Shown here in pieces: positions 1-7,697 of a stretch of DNA of 7,746 nt. Position 1 is the first letter of the stretch. Every line of letters starts with the position of its first letter. Origin of the DNA: Gorillibacterium sp. (GTDB lineage Bacteria > Bacillota > Bacilli > Paenibacillales > NBRC-103111); contig JAIMBU010000098.1 of the NCBI GenBank assembly GCA_023511325.1, positions 1-7,746 of the forward strand. The letters run 5' to 3'. The notes beneath the pieces were generated by a model that saw only the letters and a program-made list of their open reading frames with translations, did not search any database and was not told where the DNA came from. The translations under genes and the position numbers were made by a program.

Positions 1-91
1 GGATACAGACCGTGATAATTTCTTAAGTGCAGAGGATGCCAAGGCCTACGGGTTGATTGACGAGGTCATCACCCGAAAAGATTTAGTTTAA
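1..91 (+). CDS. clpP: ATP-dependent Clp protease proteolytic subunit ClpP, 3' end (partial)
   Basis: Only the last 29 codons and the stop (89-91) are in the window; the reading frame begins at base 2. The peptide starts [20 protein letters not shown], the typical C-terminal segment of ClpP. The Asp at codon 14-16 (in R-D-N) aligns with the catalytic Asp of the Ser-His-Asp triad (Asp172 in B. subtilis numbering); the Ser and His lie upstream of the window. ClpP forms a double heptameric chamber in the cytosol that degrades proteins fed to it by ClpX or other Clp ATPases. The next gene is clpX, 14 bases away with no terminator between, so the two are almost certainly one transcript. This clpP-clpX pairing is unlike B. 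subtilis, where clpP lies elsewhere. The identification is secure despite the short fragment. Confidence 0.93.
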   Translation, partial: DTDRDNFLSAEDAKAYGLIDEVITRKDLV

Positions 92-105
92 CAAGGGGTG
101 ATCGA

Positions 106-1359
106 ATGTTCAAATTTAACGAAGAAAAAGGTCAACTTAAATGTTCATTCTGCGGCAAATCGCAGGATCAGGTTCGTAAATTAGTAGCTGGACCGGGTGT
201 ATATATTTGTGACGAGTGTATTGAATTGTGTACTGAAATTGTCGAAGAAGAGCTTGGTCAGGATGAAGATTTGGATTTGAAAGATGTTCCCAAGCCATTG
301 GATATTCGCAATATTCTCGATCAATATGTTATTGGTCAAGACACGGCTAAGAAATCGCTCGCTGTTGCCGTATACAATCATTACAAACGGATTAATACAC
401 AGAACAGTAAGGATGAAGTAGAGCTAGCCAAGAGCAACATCTTGCTGTTAGGACCTACGGGTAGTGGTAAGACACTCCTTGCCCAAACCCTTGCCAAAAT
501 CTTGAATGTACCGTTTGCAATCGCGGATGCCACTTCTTTAACAGAGGCTGGCTACGTGGGGGAAGACGTGGAGAATATTTTGCTTAAGCTGATTCAATCG
601 GCGGATTACGATGTGGAGAAGGCTGAGCGTGGCATCATCTATATTGACGAAGTCGATAAGGTTGCTCGCAAATCAGAGAATCCATCCATCACCCGTGATG
701 TATCTGGTGAAGGCGTGCAGCAAGCATTGCTCAAAATTCTTGAAGGGACGGTTGCATCGGTTCCGCCTCAGGGTGGACGCAAGCATCCTCATCAAGAGTT
801 TATCCAGATTGACACAACAAACATTTTGTTTATCGTAGGTGGAGCTTTCGACGGTTTGGAGTCGATTATTAAACGACGGATCGGCAAGAAGGTAATCGGT
901 TTTGGTACGGATGGTCATAAAGCTGACTTGAAGCCAGGCGAATATCTATCCCTCGTCCTTCCTGAAGATCTACTTAAGTTTGGGCTTATTCCCGAGTTTG
1001 TCGGTCGTATTCCGATTATCTCTACTTTGGAGCCGCTTGATGAGCCTGCACTGGTCAGGATCTTGACGGAGCCTAAGAATGCACTGGTGAAACAATATCA
1101 GAAGCTGCTTGAGATGGATAACGTCGGTCTGGAGTTCACTCCAGATGCGCTAGAGGCCATTGCCAAAGAAGCGATCAAGCGGAGTACTGGTGCCCGTGGT
1201 CTGCGAGCAATTATTGAAAGCATCATGCTGGATGTAATGTTTGACATTCCGTCCCGTACCGATGTTAGTAAATGTCTGATCACCAAGGAAGTCATTCAGG
1301 ACAAAATTGCTCCTTTACTGACAACCAAGGAAGCTAAGAAAAAAGAAGAAAGTGCGTAA
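106..1359 (+). CDS. clpX: ClpX, ATP-binding unfoldase subunit of ClpXP protease
   Basis: This 417-residue protein has the usual ClpX length. The N-terminal zinc-binding domain shows Cys13, Cys16, Cys35 and Cys38. The AAA+ module shows Walker A GPTGSGKT (116-123), the pore-1 loop GYVG (149-152), Walker B ending in Asp181-Glu182, the RKH pore loop (225-227), the IGF loop that docks onto ClpP (264-266), an FVGR segment (298-301) and the sensor-2 motif GARGLR (362-367). By family knowledge, a hexamer recognises substrates, unfolds them with ATP and threads them into ClpP in the cytosol. The start is ATG 106, preceded by the Shine-Dalgarno sequence AAGGGGTG (93-100), and the N-terminus begins where the family does. 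It closely follows clpP and is probably co-transcribed with it. The C-terminus ends in a Lys/Glu-rich tail. No key residue is missing. Confidence 0.98.
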   Translation: MFKFNEEKGQLKCSFCGKSQDQVRKLVAGPGVYICDECIELCTEIVEEELGQDEDLDLKDVPKPLDIRNILDQYVIGQDTAKKSLAVAVYNHYKRINTQNSKDEVELAKSNILLLGPTGSGKTLLAQTLAKILNVPFAIADATSLTEAGYVGEDVENILLKLIQSADYDVEKAERGIIYIDEVDKVARKSENPSITRDVSGEGVQQALLKILEGTVASVPPQGGRKHPHQEFIQIDTTNILFIVGGAFDGLESIIKRRIGKKVIGFGTDGHKADLKPGEYLSLVLPEDLLKFGLIPEFVGRIPIISTLEPLDEPALVRILTEPKNALVKQYQKLLEMDNVGLEFTPDALEAIAKEAIKRSTGARGLRAIIESIMLDVMFDIPSRTDVSKCLITKEVIQDKIAPLLTTKEAKKKEESA

Positions 1360-1376
1360 AAACCACTTGTGATGAG

Positions 1377-1430
1377 ATCCTCCGTTTCGGTTTCCCCTTT
1401 ACCGGGAAGGACTGAGGCGGAGGATATTTT
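1377..1430 (+). terminator. Long stem-loop with short T run, probable leaky terminator between clpX and ispG
   Basis: Bases 1377-1391 pair with 1411-1425: eight perfect pairs at the base (ATCCTCCG/CGGAGGAT), then a stretch including G-T wobbles. After a two-base bulge (1409-1410), 1392-1396 pair with 1404-1408, leaving a 7-base loop. The stem is followed by TATTTT (1425-1430), which is a weak T tract. Only the plus strand has Ts after the stem. It probably stops part of the clpPX transcription and lets part continue into ispG; it could alternatively stabilise the upstream mRNA 3' end. No separate ispG promoter was convincing between this hairpin and the gene. Confidence 0.62.
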
Positions 1431-1436
1431 GCAATT

Positions 1437-1445
1437 AAGGGAGAG
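1437..1445 (+). promoter_or_regulatory. Ribosome binding site of ispG
   Basis: The sequence AAGGGAGAG lies about nine bases ahead of ATG 1454 and supports that start. It begins seven bases after the T run of the clpX-ispG hairpin, so a transcript reading through the hairpin would carry it in unpaired sequence. Confidence 0.75.
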
Positions 1446-1453
1446 AATTCCGT

Positions 1454-2575
1454 ATGTTTCTTAGAGAACAGACCACTCCGATAAAAGTTGGAAACCTGAT
1501 CATTGGTGGCAGTAACTCGATAATCATCCAAAGCATGTGCACGACCAAAACCGCTAATGTTGAAGCAACAGTCGCCGAAATTCTCCGCTTGGAGGAAGCT
1601 GGCTGTCAGCTTGTCAGGGTTACGGTTAACAATGAGGAAGCGGCGGAGGCAATCAAGGAAATCAAGAAGCGGATTCATATTCCGCTGGTTGCCGATATTC
1701 ATTTCGATTATCGTCTAGCTTTGAAAGCGATCGAGAACGGCATAGATAAAATCCGCATTAATCCCGGTAATATTGGTCGACGGGAGAAGGTGGAGGCTGT
1801 TGTTAAAGCCTGTAAAGAACGTGGTATACCGATTCGCATTGGAGTTAACGCAGGTTCACTGGAAAAACACCTACTGGATAAGTATGGCTATCCCACAGCG
1901 GATGCTATGGTGGAAAGCGCCATGTATCATATTGGAATTCTTGAGGAGCTAGGCTTCTACGATATCATCGTCTCTCTTAAAGCTTCTGACGTACCGATGG
2001 CAATTGAAGCCTATACGAAAGCAGCGCAAGCCTTTCATTATCCGCTGCATTTGGGAATTACCGAGTCGGGCACGCTTTTCTCCGGTACAATTAAAAGTTC
2101 TGCAGGTCTTGGAGTTTTAATCTCCTTAGGAATTGGCTCAACGGTTCGTGTATCGCTTAGTGCCGATCCAGTTGAGGAAGTGAAGGTTGTTCGGGAACTA
2201 CTAAAGGTGTTTGGTCTCGTATCAGATGCGCCTACGCTGATTTCTTGTCCAACCTGTGGTCGTCTTGATATTGATCTTTTTGCCATTGCTAATGAGGTTG
2301 AGGAATATTTATCAACCATTCGTGTGCCGATTAAAGTGTCTGTATTGGGCTGTGCGGTCAATGGCCCGGGAGAAGCTCGTGAGGCAGACATTGGGATCGC
2401 CGGAGCCAGAGGAGAAGGGTTGCTTTTCCGTCATGGTGAAATGATTCGTAAGGTGCCTGAGGCTGAGTTGGTCAATGAATTAAAGAAAGAGATCGATATT
2501 CTGGTTGAAGAATATCACCGGACCGGCAAGCTTCCTGGTCGTCGACACGAGAATGTGGATGCTGCAATTAGCTAG
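1454..2575 (+). CDS. ispG: IspG, flavodoxin/ferredoxin-dependent (E)-4-hydroxy-3-methylbut-2-enyl-diphosphate synthase
   Basis: The 373-residue protein matches the bacterial two-domain form of IspG (GcpE) and lacks the extra middle domain of the plant type. It catalyses the penultimate step of the MEP pathway, the reductive conversion of methylerythritol cyclodiphosphate to HMBPP, using a [4Fe-4S] cluster. The N-terminal TIM-barrel part shows the family segments QSMCTTKT (26-33), [14 protein letters not shown] (80-93), INPGNIG (102-108) and GVNAGSLEK (130-138), then LGITESGT (200-207). The C-terminal Fe-S domain shows SCPTCGR with Cys265 and Cys268, and [10 protein letters not shown] with Cys300 and Glu307, the cluster ligands and catalytic Glu of the family. 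The start at ATG 1454 fits its ribosome binding site. It sits between clpX and lonB with no obvious functional link; a hairpin precedes it and a strong terminator follows it. Confidence 0.97.
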   Translation: MFLREQTTPIKVGNLIIGGSNSIIIQSMCTTKTANVEATVAEILRLEEAGCQLVRVTVNNEEAAEAIKEIKKRIHIPLVADIHFDYRLALKAIENGIDKIRINPGNIGRREKVEAVVKACKERGIPIRIGVNAGSLEKHLLDKYGYPTADAMVESAMYHIGILEELGFYDIIVSLKASDVPMAIEAYTKAAQAFHYPLHLGITESGTLFSGTIKSSAGLGVLISLGIGSTVRVSLSADPVEEVKVVRELLKVFGLVSDAPTLISCPTCGRLDIDLFAIANEVEEYLSTIRVPIKVSVLGCAVNGPGEAREADIGIAGARGEGLLFRHGEMIRKVPEAELVNELKKEIDILVEEYHRTGKLPGRRHENVDAAIS

Positions 2576-2597
2576 TAAGCAGATAAGCTAGAACCAG

Positions 2598-2634
2598 AGA
2601 TCGTTTTTCCCCTGTGGAGAAACGATCTTTTTTT
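2598..2634 (+). terminator. Intrinsic terminator after ispG
   Basis: Bases 2598-2610 pair with 2616-2628 (AGATCGTTT.. against ..AAACGATCT), 13 pairs with a single G-T wobble and a 5-base loop. The stem runs into seven Ts (2628-2634). It lies 23 bases past the ispG stop and should end the clpPX-ispG transcript, separating it from lonB. Confidence 0.92.
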
Positions 2635-2671
2635 AATATCAGAAAAGATGTAAATGGACTCCTAGTCTTTT

Positions 2672-2705
2672 TTGATATTTCATCGGTAAATGCATGTGAT
2701 ACCGA
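2672..2705 (+). promoter_or_regulatory. Weak sigma-A-like promoter candidate overlapped by an inverted repeat
   Basis: TTGATA (2672-2677, five of six matches to the -35 consensus) is followed after 17 bases by TGTGAT (2695-2700, four of six to the -10 consensus). A perfect dyad, TCGGTA (2683-2688) and TACCGA (2700-2705) with an 11-base spacer, covers the spacer and the -10 element. That placement is what an operator would show, but no known regulator site was recognised, and both the promoter and the dyad could be chance. Confidence 0.3.
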
Positions 2706-2746
2706 GGGCCTTTATTCTTGTCTGCATCAGAATTCATGGAAGGTAG

Positions 2747-2776
2747 GGTTATAGCGCGCAGGGGCGGGAAATACTA
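2747..2776 (+). promoter_or_regulatory. Candidate sigma-F (forespore) promoter of lonB
   Basis: GGAAATACTA (2767-2776) fits every fixed position of the B. subtilis sigma-F -10 consensus as I recall it (GGNRANANTW). GGTTA (2747-2751) matches four of five positions of the -35 consensus GYWTA with a 15-base spacer. The end of the -10 also resembles the sigma-G -10 (AATACTA against CATACTA). The B. subtilis lonB gene is known to be transcribed by sigma-F in the forespore, which makes this placement credible. Transcription would start roughly 2783, just ahead of the ribosome binding site. The match was made by eye and not scored. Confidence 0.55.
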
Positions 2777-2785
2777 ACTAATAAT

Positions 2786-2794
2786 AGAAGGAGG
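2786..2794 (+). promoter_or_regulatory. Very strong ribosome binding site of lonB
   Basis: AGAAGGAGG is fully complementary to the 3' end of Bacilli 16S rRNA and ends 8 bases before ATG 2803. It fixes the lonB start and is the strongest Shine-Dalgarno sequence in the window. Confidence 0.85.
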
Positions 2795-2802
2795 GAGCAC
2801 GT

Positions 2803-4542
2803 ATGGGACTCACTGCAGCACTGATGATTATTCAGGTGTTTTTTGCTGTCGTCATTGGGATGTATTTCTGGAACCTGCTCCGTAGCCAGCAGACCAATCG
2901 CTCAGCCGTTGAGAAAGAATCAAAGAAAGAAATGGAAAAGCTGCGCAAGCTACGTTCAGTTACCCTGTCAAAACCGCTTTCGGAGAAAACCCGGCCGGGA
3001 ACGATAGATGAGATTATTGGTCAAAAAGAGGGCTTACGTGCGCTTAAAGCAGCACTCTGCGGCCCAAATCCGCAGCATGTTCTGATCTATGGTCCACCTG
3101 GAATCGGCAAGACCGCTGCCGCGCGAGTTATTCTGGAGGAGGCCAAGAAGAATCCGAATTCTCCCTTTCGTCAGGATGCTCGATTTATTGAAACGGATGC
3201 AACCATCGCCCGCTTTGATGAGCGCGGAATTGCTGATCCATTGATTGGGTCTGTTCATGATCCTATTTATCAAGGGGCGGGCGCAATGGGAGTTGCCGGC
3301 ATACCACAGCCAAAACCGGGAGCTGTCTCCAAGGCCCATGGGGGGATTCTGTTTATCGACGAAATTGGGGAACTGCACCCCTCACAGATGAATAAATTAC
3401 TCAAGGTGTTGGAGGATCGCAAGGTTTTTCTGGAAAGCTCTTACTACAACTCGGAAGACATGAATATCCCTAGCCATATCCATGATATTTTTCAAAACGG
3501 CCTGCCTGCTGATTTTCGTTTGGTTGGTGCCACGACACGGACACCACAGGAAATACCACCTGCTATACGCTCCCGCTGTATGGAAATTTTTTTTCGACCA
3601 CTTCTCCCTGAAGAGATTGGGACCATCACAGAGAATGCCGTTCGCAAAATAGGTTTTGTTGATAATCCAGAAGCAGTTGATGTAGTAAAACGATATGCGT
3701 CCAATGGACGAGAAGCAGTCAATATCATTCAGTTGGCCGTGGGTCTTGCGCTCACCGAAAAAAGGTCAGAGCTGACAAGTGCAGACGTCGAGTGGGTGGT
3801 GAATAGCAGTCAAATCTCTCCTCGTACCGAACGTAAGGTTCCTTTGTCCCCACGAATTGGCTTTGTCAACGGGCTCGCCGTGTATGGTCCTAATCTCGGT
3901 ACACTCCTGGAAATTGAGGTAACGGCTACGTCTGCTCTTGTTCATGGAACGGGGACCTTTACCATTACTGGAGTTGTTGATGAAGAGGAGCTGGGAAATG
4001 GAGGTTCACGTACGTTGCGGCGTAAGAGCATGGCGCGAAATTCCGTTGATAATGTGATTACCGTATTGCGCAGGCTTGGGATCAAAACGCAGGCTTACGA
4101 TCTTCATATCAATTTTCCTGGAGGTACGCCTATTGATGGACCTTCGGCAGGAATCTCCATGGCAACAGCCATTGTTTCAGCGATCCGGGGAATTCCGGTA
4201 GACAATAAATTGGCGATGACAGGAGAAGTTAGCATCCACGGTAAGGTTAAACCGATTGGTGGAGTTGTGCCTAAGGTAGAGGCGGCCTTCCAAGCAGGAG
4301 TGACAAGGGTGATCATTCCCCAAGAGAACTGGCAGGAAAGCTTTCGGGAGTTGGTCGGGATCGAGGTCATTCCTGTAGACTCTATTGAAGAGGTCATGGA
4401 ACATGCGCTTGGTCTTGCTTTTGCCTATACACCAGAACAGGAATTCACTGCATTACCCGATGGAATTGCCCCGGCAGCTATGCCGTTTCTCCAAGTGGAC
4501 AACCGATTTCTCAATCGGAGCGTAGAGGGACCTTCCGCTTAA
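2803..4542 (+). CDS. lonB: LonB, membrane-anchored ATP-dependent Lon-type protease (sporulation paralogue)
   Basis: This 579-residue protein resembles B. subtilis LonB (about 550 residues). A hydrophobic segment at residues 4-26 should anchor it in the membrane; a charged linker rich in Lys and Glu (35-52) follows. The N-terminal substrate domain of LonA is absent. The AAA+ domain shows Walker A GPPGIGKT (97-104), Walker B ILFIDE (182-187) and the RSR segment (256-258). The Lon protease domain shows GPSAG with catalytic Ser448 and PIGGVVPK with catalytic Lys491, 43 residues apart as in E. coli Lon (Ser679, Lys722). The start at ATG 2803 is fixed by a strong ribosome binding site and the family N-terminus. 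A candidate forespore promoter precedes it, in line with lonB expression in B. subtilis. Residues from about 537 form a non-catalytic tail that appears somewhat longer than usual. The role in sporulation is by family inference. Confidence 0.96.
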   Translation: MGLTAALMIIQVFFAVVIGMYFWNLLRSQQTNRSAVEKESKKEMEKLRKLRSVTLSKPLSEKTRPGTIDEIIGQKEGLRALKAALCGPNPQHVLIYGPPGIGKTAAARVILEEAKKNPNSPFRQDARFIETDATIARFDERGIADPLIGSVHDPIYQGAGAMGVAGIPQPKPGAVSKAHGGILFIDEIGELHPSQMNKLLKVLEDRKVFLESSYYNSEDMNIPSHIHDIFQNGLPADFRLVGATTRTPQEIPPAIRSRCMEIFFRPLLPEEIGTITENAVRKIGFVDNPEAVDVVKRYASNGREAVNIIQLAVGLALTEKRSELTSADVEWVVNSSQISPRTERKVPLSPRIGFVNGLAVYGPNLGTLLEIEVTATSALVHGTGTFTITGVVDEEELGNGGSRTLRRKSMARNSVDNVITVLRRLGIKTQAYDLHINFPGGTPIDGPSAGISMATAIVSAIRGIPVDNKLAMTGEVSIHGKVKPIGGVVPKVEAAFQAGVTRVIIPQENWQESFRELVGIEVIPVDSIEEVMEHALGLAFAYTPEQEFTALPDGIAPAAMPFLQVDNRFLNRSVEGPSA

Positions 4543-4558
4543 GTGGTAAGCGAGCCGC

Positions 4559-4590
4559 AGTGCCAAATCTACTGAAATTGGTGTTTTCTT
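4559..4590 (+). terminator. Weak terminator-like hairpin after lonB
   Basis: CCAA (4563-4566) pairs with TTGG (4578-4581), extended outward by wobble pairs to 4559/4585, and is followed by a broken T run (TTTTCTT, 4584-4590). The stem is short and wobble-rich, so this is at best an inefficient terminator, and some lonB transcription may enter lonA. Confidence 0.25.
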
Positions 4591-4618
4591 GGAACATTTG
4601 TTAAACTTATTTTACAAT
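4589..4618 (+). promoter_or_regulatory. Candidate sigma-A promoter of lonA
   Basis: TTGGAA (4589-4594) and TACAAT (4613-4618, five of six to the -10 consensus) are separated by 18 bases within an A/T-rich stretch. Transcription would begin near 4625, giving a short leader before the ATG at 4647. No CtsR repeat (GGTCAAA pairs) or CIRCE element was seen here, so there is no visible sign of those classical heat-shock controls. Confidence 0.55.
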
Positions 4619-4635
4619 GAAAGCCAAAGACCACT

Positions 4636-4642
4636 GGAGGTG
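4636..4642 (+). promoter_or_regulatory. Ribosome binding site that fixes the lonA start
   Basis: GGAGGTG ends 4 bases before ATG 4647 (GGAGG ends 6 bases before it). An in-frame ATG at 4617 has no such site and falls on the candidate -10 element, so 4647 is the better start. Confidence 0.85.
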
Positions 4643-4646
4643 TAGC

Positions 4647-6992
4647 ATGGGGCAGAATCAAATAAAGGCGAAACGCATGCCTTTGCTGCCTTTGCGAGGG
4701 TTGCTGGTATACCCAAGCATGGTCCTGCATTTGGACGTAGGTCGCGAGAAATCGGTTAAGGCGTTAGAACAAGCTATGGTCGAAGACAGCATGATCTTGT
4801 TGTCTTCCCAATCGGAGACCAACATAGAGGATCCAGCACAGGAAGATATCTACCGCATCGGCACCATCGCTAAAGTCAGACAAATGCTTAAGCTTCCCAA
4901 TGGAACCATTCGGGTTCTAGTCGAGGGGATCGTTCGAGCGGAAATTATCGAGTATTTAGAAACGCAAGAGTTTTATGAAGTGCTGCTTAAAGAACTACCC
5001 GAAACAACAGTGGTCAATGCGGAAGTGGAAGCGCTCATGCGCTCTGCGCTCAATCAATTTGAGCATTATATCAATCTTTCGAAGAAAATCACTCCTGAGA
5101 CACTCGCCGCGGTGTCTGATATTGATGAACCTGGACGACTTGCTGATGTAATAACAAGCCATCTGTCACTTAAGATCAAAGACAAACAGGAAATTCTTGA
5201 AACAGTGGATGCTCAGGCACGTCTAGAAAAGCTGCTGGATATTCTGGGTAATGAGCGTGAAGTGCTGGAGCTTGAACGTAAGATCAGCATGCGCGTGAAG
5301 AAACAAATGGAGAAAACCCAGAAGGAATACTACCTGCGTGAGCAGATGAAGGCGATTCAGAAGGAACTTGGTGATAAGGAAGGGCGGGTTGGCGAGGCTG
5401 AGGAGTTACGCGGCCAGTTGATGGATGCCAAGCTACCTGAGAAAGTCCAGGAGAAGATCGAGAAGGAGATTGATCGTCTAGAGAAGATGCCAGCCGCTTC
5501 CGCAGAAGGTGGAGTGATTCGCAGCTATATTGACTGGCTGTTAGCACTTCCTTGGTTGGTACAAACAGATGAGAATCTGGATCATCTTGACCTAATCAAA
5601 GCCGAACAGATCCTTAACGAGGATCACTATGGTCTGGAAAAACCCAAGGAACGTGTATTGGAATATTTGGCCGTACAGAAGCTGGTTAAGAAGCTTAAAG
5701 GACCCATTCTATGTCTTGTTGGTCCTCCGGGGGTCGGCAAGACTTCCATTGCCCGCTCCATTGCGCGTGCGCTTAACCGTGAGTTTGTTCGTGTTTCGCT
5801 TGGTGGCGTACGGGATGAAGCGGAAATTCGTGGTCATCGGAGAACCTATGTCGGTGCTATGCCGGGACGGATTATCCAAGGCATGAAGAATGCTGGAACA
5901 GCTAATCCCGTATTCCTTCTTGATGAAATCGACAAAATGGCGATGGACTTTCGAGGAGATCCCTCTGCTGCATTGCTCGAAGTACTAGACCCTGAACAGA
6001 ACAATACCTTTAGCGATCATTATATCGAAATTCCCTTTGATTTATCTAACGTTATGTTCATCACGACTGCCAATGCTGCACACAATATTCCGCGTCCACT
6101 TCTCGACCGCATGGAGATGCTCTATATTCCCGGTTATACAGAATTAGAGAAGCTGCAGATTGCTCGTAACTACCTAATCCCTAAACAAAAAAGGGAGCAT
6201 GGTCTTACGGAAGATCAATTGGTGTTGGATGAAGCAGCGGTACTTGGTGTGATCCGTGAATACACCCGTGAGTCCGGGGTGAGGAATTTGGAGCAGGTGA
6301 TGGCGAGTCTTTGCCGCAAAGTTGTTAAAGTAATTGTTTCCGGAGACGTTAAACATGTTACAATTACGGAATCGGATCTGAAAAGCTACCTTGGAGCTGC
6401 TAAATTCCATCATGGAATGGCGGAAGAGGAAGATCAGATCGGAGCTGTAACCGGACTTGCCTGGACAGAGGTAGGCGGTGACACGATGGTCATTGAGGTG
6501 AGTGTCATGCCGGGTAGTGGCAAGCTGACACTGACGGGCAAGCTTGGGGATGTCATGAAGGAGTCGGCTCAGGCTGCCTTCAGCTATACTCGCTCGCGCG
6601 TCAAGGAGCTAGGATTGCCCGCTGACTTCCACGAGAAAACGGATGTTCATGTTCACGTTCCAGAAGGAGCCATTCCGAAAGATGGTCCTTCTGCCGGTAT
6701 AACGATGGCGACAGCTATTATTTCGGCGCTGACGAAGATTCCTGTATCCCATGAGCTTGCCATGACGGGAGAAATCACCTTGCGTGGTCGTGTTCTACCC
6801 ATCGGTGGACTGAAGGAGAAATCGCTAGCTGCCCACCGAGCAGGTATTCGTACCATCCTTATCCCGAAGAACAATGAAAAGGATTTAGAAGAGATTCCGG
6901 AAAGTGTTCGCGAAGCTATACAATTTATACCAGTCAGTCATATGGACCAAGTGCTTGATCACGCGCTGGTTCATCCGCTGCATATGGGGTAA
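4647..6992 (+). CDS. lonA: Lon protease (LonA), ATP-dependent serine protease
   Basis: From ATG 4647 the protein has 781 residues, near the usual 770-785 of LonA. Domains in order: the N-terminal substrate-recognition domain from [14 protein letters not shown] (10-23) to about 200; a charged coiled-coil region (about 205-285); an AAA+ domain with Walker A GPPGVGKT (359-366), Walker B VFLLDE (422-427) and sensor-1 Asn476; and the protease domain with catalytic Ser682 in DGPSAG and Lys725 in GGLKEK, again 43 residues apart. By family knowledge it is a soluble hexamer that degrades misfolded and regulatory proteins. Starting at the upstream in-frame ATG (4617) would add ten residues unlike the family. 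A candidate sigma-A promoter lies directly upstream, and ysxC follows after 16 bases, so lonA-ysxC is probably an operon. All key residues are present. Confidence 0.97.
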   Translation: MGQNQIKAKRMPLLPLRGLLVYPSMVLHLDVGREKSVKALEQAMVEDSMILLSSQSETNIEDPAQEDIYRIGTIAKVRQMLKLPNGTIRVLVEGIVRAEIIEYLETQEFYEVLLKELPETTVVNAEVEALMRSALNQFEHYINLSKKITPETLAAVSDIDEPGRLADVITSHLSLKIKDKQEILETVDAQARLEKLLDILGNEREVLELERKISMRVKKQMEKTQKEYYLREQMKAIQKELGDKEGRVGEAEELRGQLMDAKLPEKVQEKIEKEIDRLEKMPAASAEGGVIRSYIDWLLALPWLVQTDENLDHLDLIKAEQILNEDHYGLEKPKERVLEYLAVQKLVKKLKGPILCLVGPPGVGKTSIARSIARALNREFVRVSLGGVRDEAEIRGHRRTYVGAMPGRIIQGMKNAGTANPVFLLDEIDKMAMDFRGDPSAALLEVLDPEQNNTFSDHYIEIPFDLSNVMFITTANAAHNIPRPLLDRMEMLYIPGYTELEKLQIARNYLIPKQKREHGLTEDQLVLDEAAVLGVIREYTRESGVRNLEQVMASLCRKVVKVIVSGDVKHVTITESDLKSYLGAAKFHHGMAEEEDQIGAVTGLAWTEVGGDTMVIEVSVMPGSGKLTLTGKLGDVMKESAQAAFSYTRSRVKELGLPADFHEKTDVHVHVPEGAIPKDGPSAGITMATAIISALTKIPVSHELAMTGEITLRGRVLPIGGLKEKSLAAHRAGIRTILIPKNNEKDLEEIPESVREAIQFIPVSHMDQVLDHALVHPLHMG

Positions 6993-6994
6993 CG

Positions 6995-7002
6995 AAAGAG
7001 GG
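6995..7002 (+). promoter_or_regulatory. Ribosome binding site that fixes the ysxC start
   Basis: AAAGAGGG lies 6 bases before ATG 7009, immediately after the lonA stop. It favours 7009 over the in-frame ATG at 6904, which lies inside lonA. Confidence 0.75.
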
Positions 7003-7008
7003 AAATAC

Positions 7009-7686
7009 ATGAAGGTCAATCAAGCTGAATTTATTATCAGCGCGGTTGGACCGGGTCAGTATCCTGAGGACGCCCTGCCAGAGATTGCTTTGGCGGGGCG
7101 TTCCAATGTAGGTAAATCATCGCTAATCAACCGGCTGCTTAACCGGAAGAATTTGGCGCGGACAAGCTCACAGCCCGGAAAAACACAGACGCTCAATTAC
7201 TATCTGATTAATAATTTCTTTTACTTTGTAGATGTACCAGGCTATGGCTATGCCAAGGTGTCAAAAACCCAACGCGCCGTCTGGGGTAAGTTTATTGAGC
7301 GATATCTAACGGGTCGAGATCCATTACGACTGGTTATATTAATTGTCGATGTACGGCATCCTCCAAGTAAGGATGACCAAACGATGTACAATTGGATGAA
7401 GCATTTTGACCTGAACATTATCATCATTGCGACCAAAGCAGATAAAATACCTAGGAGCCAGTGGCCGAAGCATTTGAAGATCGTCCGCGAAACCCTCGGC
7501 ATGCTAAAAGATGATAAGGTCATTCTCTTTTCTTCTGAAACGGGGCTTGGTGTAGACGAGCTATGGGCGCTTCTCGACGAAACCGTGGATTGGGCACCGG
7601 AGGATCAGATAGGGGAAGATAAGAAGTCTTCTCCGCCAGTGAATGTGAATGAACTCATCGTTGAGATTCCGGAAATAGACAGCTAG
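7009..7686 (+). CDS. ysxC: YsxC/EngB (YihA), ribosome-biogenesis GTP-binding protein
   Basis: From ATG 7009 the protein has 225 residues, against about 195 for B. subtilis YsxC. It belongs to the TrmE-Era-EngA-EngB-Septin family of GTPases; family members act in late assembly of the large ribosomal subunit and are essential in B. subtilis. The GTP-binding motifs are all visible: G1 GRSNVGKSS (30-38), G2 around Thr59 (GKTQTLN), G3 DVPGYG (75-80), G4 TKAD (142-145) and G5 SSETG (175-179). The frame stays open back to 6904 inside lonA, but those 35 codons encode no family sequence. The gap to lonA is 16 bases, so co-transcription is likely, as in the B. subtilis lonA-ysxC arrangement. Residues 196-225 form an acidic, proline-containing tail beyond the usual end. 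No terminator is visible before the window ends. Confidence 0.96.
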   Translation: MKVNQAEFIISAVGPGQYPEDALPEIALAGRSNVGKSSLINRLLNRKNLARTSSQPGKTQTLNYYLINNFFYFVDVPGYGYAKVSKTQRAVWGKFIERYLTGRDPLRLVILIVDVRHPPSKDDQTMYNWMKHFDLNIIIIATKADKIPRSQWPKHLKIVRETLGMLKDDKVILFSSETGLGVDELWALLDETVDWAPEDQIGEDKKSSPPVNVNELIVEIPEIDS

Positions 7687-7697
7687 CTTCGATAAAA

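Noticed and set aside
1334..1702. 122-codon minus-strand open frame across the clpX-ispG gap
   Set aside because: It runs antisense to ispG and through the hairpin, has no recognisable family sequence, and the overlapping plus-strand gene is certain.
2038..2391. 117-codon minus-strand open frame inside ispG
   Set aside because: Serine/arginine/threonine-rich shadow of a well-conserved coding region; no family resemblance.
2643..2671. Possible second hairpin (GACT/AGTC followed by six Ts) after the ispG terminator
   Set aside because: The stem is only four pairs with a three-base loop; too weak to call a terminator.
2736..2777. Possible 13-codon leader peptide upstream of lonB
   Set aside because: No ribosome binding site and it spans the candidate sigma-F promoter, so it would not be on that transcript.
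3019..3025. GGTCAAA, a half site of the CtsR heat-shock repressor
   Set aside because: Only one heptamer is present, inside the lonB coding region; CtsR needs a tandem pair near a promoter.
3034..3378. 114-codon minus-strand open frame inside lonB
   Set aside because: Lies opposite the LonB AAA+ domain and resembles no known protein; antisense shadow.
4617..4646. Upstream in-frame ATG for lonA
   Set aside because: It overlaps the candidate -10 element and lacks a ribosome binding site; the ten added residues are not typical of Lon.
6904..7008. Upstream extension of ysxC inside the lonA 3' end
   Set aside because: The 35 extra codons lie in another frame of lonA, have no ribosome binding site and no EngB similarity; ATG 7009 has a good site.
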